From Candidatus Pacebacteria bacterium UBA1364 (GTDB taxonomy: Bacteria > Patescibacteriota > Microgenomatia > UBA1400 > PJMF01), in NCBI GenBank assembly GCA_002306345.1, contig DBRQ01000009.1, positions 67,917 to 84,680 of the forward strand: a stretch of DNA of 16,764 nt. Direction: 5' to 3'. The first letter of the stretch is position 1, and each line of letters starts with the position of its first letter. Position numbers and translations under genes: made by a program. The notes under the pieces are model-generated. The model made no database searches. It was given only the letters and a program-made list of their open reading frames with translations, and was not told the origin of the DNA. Positions 1-6,555 of this stretch are shown one piece after another.

Positions 1-1
1 T

Positions 2-1720
2 TGTCCTTTTCATAATGAAAAAACTCCGTCTTTTTTTGTTAATCCTAATTTACAACGCTATCGCTGCTTTGGTTGTGGAGCCAATGGAGATGTTTTAGAT
101 TTTTTACAAAATTTTGAGGGAATAACTTTTTATGAAGCGCTGAAAACTCTCGCTGATCGAGCAGGTATCACGCTACAAGAATTCCAAAGGGGCAAAGATG
201 ATGAAGAAAGAGAAAAGCTTCTAGAAATTTTAAATTTAGCCAAGGAATATTACCATTTTTTATTAACTAAACACGAGGTTGGCCAAAGTGGCAGAGATTA
301 TTTACAAAATCGCGGCATAAATGGGGAATCAATCAAAATTTTTCAACTAGGTATAGCCACCGCTGCTTGGGATTCTTTACTTAAATATTTACACCAAAAG
401 AAAAAATATCCACTCGATCTCATTGAAAAAACTGGCTTAATTATTAAAGGCAGAAACGGTGGCTACTACGATCGTTTTCGTGAACGCTTGATTTTTCCTT
501 TGAAAAATCATCGTGGTCAGGTAGTCGGTTTTTCAGGTCGTTTACTGAGTCAATCTGCCAAGGAAGCTAAATATATTAATTCACCAGAGACACTCCTCTA
601 CCACAAGTCAAAAATGCTTTATGGCTACAGTGAACTTTTTAGAGAAATTAAAAAGAAAGAACAAGTGGTGGTAGTGGAGGGTGAATTCGATATGATTTCT
701 TCCGCCCAAGCGCACGTCAACAATGTAGTGGCGATTAAAGGTTCTGCTTTAACTCAAGACCAAGTGACTTTGCTTGCCAGAGTGGCTAAAACCATTATTC
801 TCGCTCTCGATGCTGACGAGGCTGGGATCAAGGCTACAGAAAGAGCTATTGGCATTGTTAAAGAAAAAGGCATTGACTTGAAAGTCATCGATTTAAAACA
901 CACTGCTGCTTTATCGACCGAAGATCAGGTCAAAGATCCAGATGAACTGGCCAGAGAAAAGCCAAAAGTGTGGCGAGAAGTTGTCGATGGAGCCGTCTCT
1001 GTTTATGAATTTTTAATCAATCATGCTCTTGATCTTTACGATCCGCAAACTGCCGATGGGAAAAGACAAATCATCAATCGTTTAGCACCGATTATTGAAA
1101 ACATCGACCACGTTGTAGAAAAGGAATTTTATTTGCAAAAATTATCATTGGCTCTCAACGTCAAAGAGTCTTTGCTGAAGGAAGATATTGCCAGATTTGG
1201 CCAAAAAAAACCCACTACTTTGCAAACGCAAACAGAAAAAGAAGCAGCTTCGGTCAATGTTTTTAAAAGTTATCAAGAGCGCAATGAAGAATATTTGATG
1301 TTTTTATTATTTAGTTACAAACCAGATTTGATTCAAGAAAAAGCCATTGCGCTGAAAGATTTTGTTTTTAAAAGTAGTGGTTTTAAACAAGTCATTGAAA
1401 AGTTGGCTCTTTATCAAGGTACTTTTGATTTAAAAAAATTTGCCAGTTCTTTGGCTGAAGATTTAAAAAAATCCTTGATGGATGTTTTACTCAACGAAGA
1501 ATATGAAAAAAATGCTAAAGAGGGCGATCTAGAAAAAGAGTGGCAAGCGACTTTGTCTAGAGTCAAAAAAGAATCCCTGCGCGATGAAATCGTTATGATT
1601 AATCAAGAAATTAGCGAGTTGGATTCCAGTTTAAAAAGAACTAAAACGGAAGAAAAAAAGCTTGACGAACTTTTGGCACTGATTGTCCAAAAGCAGGCTG
1701 CAATTAAAAAGCTTGATTAA
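2..1720 (+). CDS. dnaG: DNA primase DnaG, 5' end missing
   Basis: Primase that makes RNA primers at the replication fork with the DnaB helicase. The frame is open from the first base of the window, so the gene begins upstream; 572 codons are present, and a full DnaG is about 580-620 residues, so only roughly the first 40 are missing. Numbering from the first visible codon, the CHC2 zinc finger is C1-x2-H4-x17-C22-x2-C25. The catalytic core follows, with a GFSGR motif and a KYINSPET motif. The TOPRIM fold shows EGEFDMI (Glu at about 226) and DADEAG (Asp 270 and 272) for metal binding. The C-terminal 250 residues are helical and charged, as expected of the helicase-binding region, and are less conserved. 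An in-frame TTG at 488 could look like a start but lies inside the catalytic core. The gene ends in TAA within a hairpin. Confidence 0.97.
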   Translation, partial: CPFHNEKTPSFFVNPNLQRYRCFGCGANGDVLDFLQNFEGITFYEALKTLADRAGITLQEFQRGKDDEEREKLLEILNLAKEYYHFLLTKHEVGQSGRDYLQNRGINGESIKIFQLGIATAAWDSLLKYLHQKKKYPLDLIEKTGLIIKGRNGGYYDRFRERLIFPLKNHRGQVVGFSGRLLSQSAKEAKYINSPETLLYHKSKMLYGYSELFREIKKKEQVVVVEGEFDMISSAQAHVNNVVAIKGSALTQDQVTLLARVAKTIILALDADEAGIKATERAIGIVKEKGIDLKVIDLKHTAALSTEDQVKDPDELAREKPKVWREVVDGAVSVYEFLINHALDLYDPQTADGKRQIINRLAPIIENIDHVVEKEFYLQKLSLALNVKESLLKEDIARFGQKKPTTLQTQTEKEAASVNVFKSYQERNEEYLMFLLFSYKPDLIQEKAIALKDFVFKSSGFKQVIEKLALYQGTFDLKKFASSLAEDLKKSLMDVLLNEEYEKNAKEGDLEKEWQATLSRVKKESLRDEIVMINQEISELDSSLKRTKTEEKKLDELLALIVQKQAAIKKLD

Positions 1721-1728
1721 AGCTTTTT
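1706..1728 (+). terminator. Possible intrinsic terminator of dnaG
   Basis: A perfect 9-bp inverted repeat (AAAAAGCTT / AAGCTTTTT, loop of 5) overlaps the dnaG stop codon, and its right arm supplies a run of five T. The stem is AT-rich, so termination may be weak. An alternative hairpin (1712-1717 with 1729-1734) competes for the same bases. Confidence 0.4.
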
Positions 1729-1746
1729 ATCAAGATAAATTGCATC

Positions 1747-1776
1747 TTGTCAACATACCCCCTACCAGTATATTAT
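1747..1776 (+). promoter_or_regulatory. CsoR-type operator inside the regulator's promoter
   Basis: A -35-like TTGTCA (1747-1752) and a -10-like TATTAT (1771-1776) are 18 bases apart. The spacer is almost filled by ATACCCCCTACCAGTAT (1755-1771), with ATAC/GTAT arms and a C-tract. On the other strand it reads ATACTGGTAGGGGGTAT, close in form to known operators of copper- and persulfide-sensing CsoR-family repressors. Its place between -35 and -10, directly before a CsoR-family gene, suggests autorepression. The expected transcript start is about 9 bases before the ATG, and no Shine-Dalgarno is seen. Confidence 0.7.
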
Positions 1777-1792
1777 TAGACAATTACAAATT

Positions 1793-2053
1793 ATGCAACA
1801 AAACAAAAGAGGTCGCACAAAACAAGATCATATCGCTTCTTCACTGAATCGTATTCGCGGTCAAATTGACGGCATTGCCAAGATGTATGAAGAAAAAAGA
1901 CCCTGTGTCGAAATTGCCCGCCAGTTGGCTGCTGCGCGCAATTCTATTTCCAGGGTGGCGCGCGACATTTTGACCGATGAGGCCAGTGTTTGTTCTAAAG
2001 AACATAATTCTGCGCAACTTGATTTAGTGCTTAAAGAATTACTGCGTTATTAA
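1793..2053 (+). CDS. CsoR/RcnR/CstR-family transcriptional repressor
   Basis: All-helical DNA-binding repressor of the DUF156 (CsoR) family, 86 residues, the usual size. The family signature RIRGQIDGI is at 20-28. The family senses Cu(I), Ni/Co, formaldehyde or persulfides through a few conserved positions. Here the first Cys is C38; counting 25 and 29 residues on, as in Mycobacterium CsoR (C36, H61, C65), gives E63 and C67. The two thiols are kept but the copper-ligand His is replaced by Glu, which argues against a classical Cu(I) sensor and fits a thiol-only sensor such as CstR better. It has its own operator-promoter just upstream and no visible ribosome-binding site. Thioredoxin starts 76 bases downstream on the same strand, with thioredoxin reductase beyond it. 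Family assignment is firm; the ligand is inferred. Confidence 0.92.
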   Translation: MQQNKRGRTKQDHIASSLNRIRGQIDGIAKMYEEKRPCVEIARQLAAARNSISRVARDILTDEASVCSKEHNSAQLDLVLKELLRY

Positions 2054-2118
2054 TTAAGCATTGTTTGGCAGTGAAAATAAAAAGTAGCAAGTAGTTTTAT
2101 TAATTTTATAAAGAAAAA

Positions 2119-2124
2119 GAAGGA
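2119..2124 (+). promoter_or_regulatory. Ribosome-binding site of trxA
   Basis: GAAGGA lies 5 bases before the trxA ATG. It is one of only two convincing Shine-Dalgarno sequences at a gene start in the window, and fits trxA being translated from a leadered or read-through transcript, unlike most of its neighbours. Confidence 0.65.
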
Positions 2125-2129
2125 TCAAT

Positions 2130-2456
2130 ATGTCAGCAATTCATTTAGATAATAATAGTTTCAAGACCGAAGTTATAGACGCCAAAGGGGTGGTGCTGGT
2201 GGATTTTTTTGCACCATGGTGTGGACCTTGCCAGATGTCGGCTCCCGTCATTGACCAAATGGCTGAAGAATATGCCAAAAAAACCAGTATCTTTAAAGTA
2301 GATATTGATCAGGCCCGTGAGTTAGCAATTGCTCATAATGTGATGAGTGTACCTACCTTTATTGTTTTTAAAGATGGCCAAGAAATTAACCGTCAAACTG
2401 GTTTTCCAGGGAAAGAAGCACTAAAAGCAATGATAGATCAAGCTTTAACAGACTAA
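2130..2456 (+). CDS. trxA: Thioredoxin
   Basis: Cytoplasmic dithiol-disulfide oxidoreductase that passes electrons from thioredoxin reductase to target proteins. At 108 residues it has normal thioredoxin length and no signal peptide. The active site is W30-C31-G32-P33-C34, after the typical VDFFAP strand; the cis-proline is P75 in SVPTF, and the buried Asp is D25. The start is fixed by a GAAGGA ribosome-binding site. It follows the CsoR-like gene by 76 bases with no clear terminator between, so it may be read through from that promoter. The reductase follows after a 143-base gap. This makes a regulator, thioredoxin and reductase set on one strand. Confidence 0.97.
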   Translation: MSAIHLDNNSFKTEVIDAKGVVLVDFFAPWCGPCQMSAPVIDQMAEEYAKKTSIFKVDIDQARELAIAHNVMSVPTFIVFKDGQEINRQTGFPGKEALKAMIDQALTD

Positions 2457-2599
2457 TTATAAAATAAAAATAAAAACGGCGCAAATATAAAAATAAAGAA
2501 AGGAGTTGGTCAATTTTGTGAAGCATTTGTTTACTTCAATCAATCTCTTTATTTAGGATTTAGGTGAGCACGACGAAATAAATTGACTTATACTGATCT
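2457..2599 (+). promoter_or_regulatory. Leader region with the trxB promoter
   Basis: This is one of the longer gaps in the left half. A -10-like TATACT (2589-2594) lies 5 bases before the trxB ATG, so the transcript would start at or next to the start codon; no good -35 is visible. Upstream is a strong Shine-Dalgarno-like AAAGGAG (2499-2505) that serves no long frame; the only frame after it is 12 codons from GTG at 2518. AAATAAAGA (2491-2499) and TCTTTATTT (2546-2554) are inverted copies enclosing it, with a smaller TGAAG/CTTCA hairpin inside. The structure could be chance in such AT-rich DNA. Confidence 0.4.
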
Positions 2600-3613
2600 A
2601 TGAAAAAACTGCAATTGGCGATTATTGGTTCTGGACCTGCTGGTTTAACCGCCGGTATTTATACTTCAAGGGCGCGGATTGAGACTACGCTCTTTGCTGG
2701 TTTGGAAATTGGTGGACAACTCATGTATACCAGTGGTATTGAAAATTTTCCTGGAGTTTGTGAAGGTAAAACTGGGCCTTTATTTATGATGGATTTGCAG
2801 AAACAAGCCATGCGTTTTGGAACAACAATTCAATATGAACAAATTACGGCAGTTGATTTCACCAAAAAACCCTTTGCTTTGTGGACTAATTTACCTCCTT
2901 TAATGGATCAAAAAACTTTTCAGTCCGCAGGAGAAGACGAATTATTGCAAGCCATGCAAACGATTCGCCAAACTGAGGCGAATTATGTTGCAGATGTGTT
3001 AATTATTGCCACAGGGGCTTCCAGCATCACTTTGAATGTGCCTGGTGAAAAAGAATATTTTGGCCGTGGAGTCAGCACTTGTGCCGTGTGTGATGCGGCT
3101 TTTTATCAAGATAAAAATGTTTATGTGATCGGTGGCGGAGATAGTGCGATGGAAGATAGCATAGCTTTGACTAAATTTGCTAAACAAGTGACAATTATTC
3201 ATCGAGGCGATGCTTTTAGAGCAAGCAAAATTATGCAAGAGAGAGTCTTGGCTAATCCTAAAGTGAAAGTCATGTGGAATAGCAATCTTAAAGAAATTTC
3301 AGGCGACAGTAAAATAGTTAAAACGATCAAGGTTGAAACAGATGGTAAATTGCAAGAATTACCAACTGATGGGGTATTTTTAGCTATTGGACATCAACCC
3401 AATACCGGTTTATTCCGTCAGCAGCTTAATTTAGATCGCAAAGGATATATAGAATTAAAACCACATGAAATTTACTCGACGATGACTTCAGTCGCTGGGG
3501 TTTTTGCAGCTGGAGATGTCACTGATCATCGTTATCGTCAGGCGATTGTTGCTGCTGGTTTAGGAGCACAGGCAGCTTTGGATGTAGAGCACTATCTACT
3601 TAATTTGTCATGA
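2600..3613 (+). CDS. trxB: Thioredoxin reductase (FAD, CxxC type)
   Basis: Flavoenzyme that reduces thioredoxin with NAD(P)H. It has 337 residues; bacterial enzymes are usually about 310-320. The FAD-binding GxGxxG is G10-S-G-P-A-G15, the second FAD motif is AAGDV at 303-307, the redox pair is C161-A-V-C164, and the nucleotide-binding GGGDSAMED starts at 178. Compared with the E. coli enzyme, about 28 extra residues lie between PFALW and the LIIATGA motif (roughly 96-127). The NADPH phosphate-binding HRRDxFRA reads H201-R-G-D-A-F-R-A, with one Arg replaced by Gly, so cofactor preference may differ. The start is the ATG with a -10 box directly before it and no Shine-Dalgarno. The TGA stop overlaps the maf start by 4 bases (ATGA), implying co-translation. 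Confidence 0.96.
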   Translation: MKKLQLAIIGSGPAGLTAGIYTSRARIETTLFAGLEIGGQLMYTSGIENFPGVCEGKTGPLFMMDLQKQAMRFGTTIQYEQITAVDFTKKPFALWTNLPPLMDQKTFQSAGEDELLQAMQTIRQTEANYVADVLIIATGASSITLNVPGEKEYFGRGVSTCAVCDAAFYQDKNVYVIGGGDSAMEDSIALTKFAKQVTIIHRGDAFRASKIMQERVLANPKVKVMWNSNLKEISGDSKIVKTIKVETDGKLQELPTDGVFLAIGHQPNTGLFRQQLNLDRKGYIELKPHEIYSTMTSVAGVFAAGDVTDHRYRQAIVAAGLGAQAALDVEHYLLNLS

Positions 3614-4212
3614 AAATTATTTTAGCTTCACAATCTAAACAGCGCTTGGATATTTTACGTACCCTTGGTCTTCCCATTAAAGTGATCCCTGCTTACATTG
3701 ATGAAAAAGCTGTGCCCTATAGTGATCGATATGACAAAGCTTTACAGATTGCTTTGGCTAAAGCTCAAAAAGTGGCTAGCAAGCAAAAAAATGCAATCGT
3801 TGTTGCGGCTGACACCTTTTGTTATTTAAAAGGTCGCATTTTGGAAAAACCAAAAAATTTACAAGAAGCTCAAGCAATGCTCCTTTTTCAATCAGGTCAA
3901 GAAATTGAGGTTTTAACTGGTTACGCTTTTTTGAATACTAAGTTGCATACGCAAAAAACCGGCTGTGAAAAAATTTTAGTACGCATGCGACAATTAAGTA
4001 CTAAACAAATCGAAAAATATATCAATAATGAACCAGTACTCACTTGGTCGGCTGCTTTTTCTCCAGCTTATGATAGTGGAATCGCACTAATTAAAAGTAT
4101 CAATGGCAACTTAACTGCTTTCAGTCACGGTTTACCCCTCGACATTTTGGTAGATTTTCTAAGCGTAAATAACGAAAAAAACTGCCGCAACCCACAGAAA
4201 AACAGTAGCTAA
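3610..4212 (+). CDS. maf: Maf family nucleoside triphosphate pyrophosphatase
   Basis: Maf proteins hydrolyse non-canonical or surplus nucleoside triphosphates (dTTP/UTP or m7GTP, by subgroup) to monophosphates, a house-cleaning role linked to cell division arrest. The 200-residue frame shows the N-terminal LASQSKQRL motif, D31-E32, the catalytic AADT (66-69), the E79-K80-P81 motif, and the SG and TG pairs at 95-96 and 103-104. The usual ASxSPRR is relaxed to ASQSKQR, so I do not assign a substrate. It overlaps trxB by 4 bases and has no ribosome-binding site of its own, so it is probably translationally coupled. The last 18 or so residues are a polar, unconserved tail encoded entirely where the gene overlaps the 3' end of the opposing UbiA-like gene. 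Confidence 0.92.
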   Translation: MKIILASQSKQRLDILRTLGLPIKVIPAYIDEKAVPYSDRYDKALQIALAKAQKVASKQKNAIVVAADTFCYLKGRILEKPKNLQEAQAMLLFQSGQEIEVLTGYAFLNTKLHTQKTGCEKILVRMRQLSTKQIEKYINNEPVLTWSAAFSPAYDSGIALIKSINGNLTAFSHGLPLDILVDFLSVNNEKNCRNPQKNSS

Positions 4213-5112
4213 AAGTGGTTTATCCTTTAGTAAAATATCGGCTGGCGCCTCACCTTGATTTTCTTCATAAATTAATTGTAAATATCTCATCACCCCAAAA
4301 ATTACGAAAGGTAGGGTTAACATGAGTAATTTTTGCGACTGTAAAGTTTTGGGCAGAACAAAATAAAGATTGGGAAATTTTTCATAAAGAAGATTAACAC
4401 CTTGTCCACTGTAACTTTGAAAGGTAAAAATTGCGTAGGTTAACCAGGTGGAAGTAGCAAACATGGCCGTGTACTGGTCTAATAATCTTTGACTATATTT
4501 TTTCAGGCTAATTCTTGCAAATTCACCGCTATTGTCACCAAGTAGGGTTCGTTCACTTTGCCTTTTACCAACGGCCATAAAGAGGGAAATGGAGATTACG
4601 GTCAGTAAAAACCAGACGTTCATGTGTAAATTAACTATCACTGCTCCGGCATAAACTCTGATAACAAAACCAAGCGCAATGGACAGAATATCAAAAATAG
4701 CAATTTTTTTTAATTTAGTTGAGTAAAAAACTTGTAAACAAAAATAAGCTAGCACTAATATTTTAAAAAAACTTGGTAGACCAAGAGAAAGAAAAAAAAC
4801 TAATGCCAATCCTGTTGCCGCACTAAAAACAGCGATGGGAATCGGCAATTTTCCAGAAGCAATTGGACGGTTTTTCTTGAAAGGATGTTTGCGATCTGAT
4901 TCAATATCTAGAAGATCGTTAATTAAGTAAACGCTAGAAGTTAGAATGCAAAAAATAAAAAAAGCAAAGCTGACAATGACAAAGTAAGAAGCTTGACCAG
5001 CTTCTTGATAAAAGAAGAAACCTGAAAAAATTAAAGCAGCGTAAACAGCCAAATTTTTGAGCCACTGTTTGGGACGGAGAGATTTAATTAAGAGGAAAAT
5101 TAAATTAACCAT
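4159..5112 (-). CDS. UbiA-family polyprenyl-phosphate phosphoribosyltransferase-like protein
   Basis: Integral membrane prenyltransferase-superfamily protein, 317 residues with about eight or nine hydrophobic segments. It opens with SLRPKQWLKN (11-20) and carries N65-D66-x2-D69-x3-D73-R-K-H-P, then R82-P-I-A-S-G87. This form of the first Asp motif is the one seen in decaprenyl-phosphate 5-phosphoribosyltransferase (mycobacterial Rv3806c), not in quinone prenyltransferases. D141 and R152 lie in the second conserved region, and GKRQSER (182-188) matches that subfamily. The expected reaction is transfer of 5-phosphoribose from PRPP to a polyprenyl phosphate, giving a pentose donor for envelope glycans. 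It starts two bases after the stop of the WecA-like gene and is last in that operon. It converges on maf with a 54-base overlap. Family is firm; the exact lipid and sugar are inferred. Confidence 0.85.
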   Translation of the reverse strand: MVNLIFLLIKSLRPKQWLKNLAVYAALIFSGFFFYQEAGQASYFVIVSFAFFIFCILTSSVYLINDLLDIESDRKHPFKKNRPIASGKLPIPIAVFSAATGLALVFFLSLGLPSFFKILVLAYFCLQVFYSTKLKKIAIFDILSIALGFVIRVYAGAVIVNLHMNVWFLLTVISISLFMAVGKRQSERTLLGDNSGEFARISLKKYSQRLLDQYTAMFATSTWLTYAIFTFQSYSGQGVNLLYEKFPNLYFVLPKTLQSQKLLMLTLPFVIFGVMRYLQLIYEENQGEAPADILLKDKPLLATVFLWVAAVFFVIYA

Positions 5113-5113
5113 T

Positions 5114-6163
5114 TCATTTATTTTGTTTAATTTTACTATACACTAAAAAACAAAAAACAATTAAAGTAGTCACTAAAATAGCAATGATTTTGCCCCTAGT
5201 ATCTAAATATAAAGATAAAATTCCAAGTGAAGCGCTACTTAAAATGTAAAAAATAGCAATTCTTCTTTTGCCCCAACCATAGTAGTCGATTAATTTATGA
5301 TGCAGGTGACCTCTATCACCCCAAAAAGGCGATTTCCCAGCCAAAATGCGTCTTGCTATGGTAAAAATACCGTCGGCCGTAGGAATAGCTAAAACCATTA
5401 GTGTGGTTGCCACTTTGGCTCCAGACAAAATTGCCAGAATACTGAGAAAATAGCCAGCTAAAGAACCCGCTCCGTAACCAGGAATGATTTTTTGTGGATA
5501 GAAGTTCCACACAAGTAGTCCAGCAAAAGCTCCTGAGACAATTAAAGCCAAGTGAGCCACATTAAATTGAGTGGGAGCATCGGCAAATCTATTAGCTAGA
5601 ATTGCAATAAAAAGGCAGGAGACAGACACAAAACCAGGTAGTTGCCCGTCTACCCCCTTAGACCAGTTAACAATATTCATATTCCACATAATAAAAAACA
5701 CCGCAAATAAACTAGATAAAATCCAAATGGAATGGCTTGCACCAAATAAATTAAAAGTTAGTTGAGGTTGATCCAAGTGAATGACACCCACCCCAAAAGG
5801 ATTGCTTACGTAGGCAATTCCAATACCTGCTCCAACTACAATCAAACTGGCCAAAAGCCCGGTGCCCAGCCGAACATAAGGACTTAAATCATAAATATCA
5901 TCGATAATTCCTACAACAGCTAGTAAAGTAGCTCCTAAAAAAATGGCGCTAAGATATTTATCAAAATCTAGAATGATAACAGCCGTTAAAAGTGTTGCTA
6001 AAAAAATCACAATCCCACCTCCTCTTGGCACAGCTTGCGAATGTGTTTTTTTTACGTGTTGATTTTTAATTGGATCATCCAGCCAATTATGTTTGCGATA
6101 AAGGCGAATTACCAAAGGGGTACAGGCAACAGCAATAAGAAAACTAATTACAAAAGACCACAT
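5114..6163 (-). CDS. WecA/MraY-superfamily phosphoglycosyltransferase, divergent active site
   Basis: Polytopic membrane protein of 349 residues, about ten helices, of the superfamily that joins a sugar-1-phosphate from a UDP-sugar to undecaprenyl phosphate. Family marks: VPRGGG (45-50), G85-I-I-D88-D89, N163-x2-N166 followed by GVDG (170-173), and the HLHHKL loop (286-291) in a GDRGHLHH context typical of WecA-like enzymes. Two usually acidic sites differ. The Asp of NxxNxxDGxDG is K169, and the Asp of the GDxGS metal motif is absent, that stretch reading G229-Y-G-A-G-S234. Its ATG overlaps the stop of the upstream small membrane gene by one base (TAATG), and its TGA stop is one base before the next ATG. 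It could be an active variant subfamily or have another role; membership in the superfamily is firm. Confidence 0.87.
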   Translation of the reverse strand: MWSFVISFLIAVACTPLVIRLYRKHNWLDDPIKNQHVKKTHSQAVPRGGGIVIFLATLLTAVIILDFDKYLSAIFLGATLLAVVGIIDDIYDLSPYVRLGTGLLASLIVVGAGIGIAYVSNPFGVGVIHLDQPQLTFNLFGASHSIWILSSLFAVFFIMWNMNIVNWSKGVDGQLPGFVSVSCLFIAILANRFADAPTQFNVAHLALIVSGAFAGLLVWNFYPQKIIPGYGAGSLAGYFLSILAILSGAKVATTLMVLAIPTADGIFTIARRILAGKSPFWGDRGHLHHKLIDYYGWGKRRIAIFYILSSASLGILSLYLDTRGKIIAILVTTLIVFCFLVYSKIKQNK

Positions 6164-6543
6164 TAGTAGACTATTATAATGATTCGCAGAAGAATCGCCA
6201 AAACCAAAACTTGCAGTAAGAAAGTGATTTGAATAAACATTCGTAAAATACTTGGGTTAATTTCTTTTTTTGCGTAAGCAATAAAGAAATGAGCTAAATT
6301 AATAGCGGTAGCTATTGCTGGCAAAATAAAAATAAATTTTTTATCTGCTAATTGCTGGTCGCTAGGTAAGGAATAAAAGAGTGGAATTTCTTTTTGCAGC
6401 TTAGTATAAAAAATAAGAGTTATGAGTAAGGAGATAATATTTAAGATAATGGCTGAAAGGCCAATTGATCGTAAATCTTTTGGTAAAAAACGCAAAAAAC
6501 GAACAGCTGTTTTTTTATTTTCAGTTTTAAATGTTAACTCCAT
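6163..6543 (-). CDS. Small three-helix membrane protein, unknown function
   Basis: I do not recognise this 126-residue protein with confidence. A basic N-terminal stretch of about 27 residues is followed by three hydrophobic segments, roughly 28-48, 69-90 and 101-126, the last ending in a run of Ile/Val at the C-terminus. The EIPLFYSLP segment between helices 1 and 2, followed by a Lys and a hydrophobic LP segment, has a faint likeness to DUF1648-type proteins, which I do not rely on. It lies 12 bases after the GT-C gene and overlaps the WecA-like gene by one base, so it is surely expressed with them. An accessory subunit or a flipping or docking factor for the glycan enzymes is a guess from position only. 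Confidence 0.75.
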   Translation of the reverse strand: MELTFKTENKKTAVRFLRFLPKDLRSIGLSAIILNIISLLITLIFYTKLQKEIPLFYSLPSDQQLADKKFIFILPAIATAINLAHFFIAYAKKEINPSILRMFIQITFLLQVLVLAILLRIIIIVY

Positions 6544-6555
6544 TTTTATCTTAAG

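Noticed and set aside
488..1720. Primase starting at the in-frame TTG at 488
   Set aside because: The same frame is open to the window edge and encodes the zinc finger and the first half of the catalytic core, so 488 is internal.
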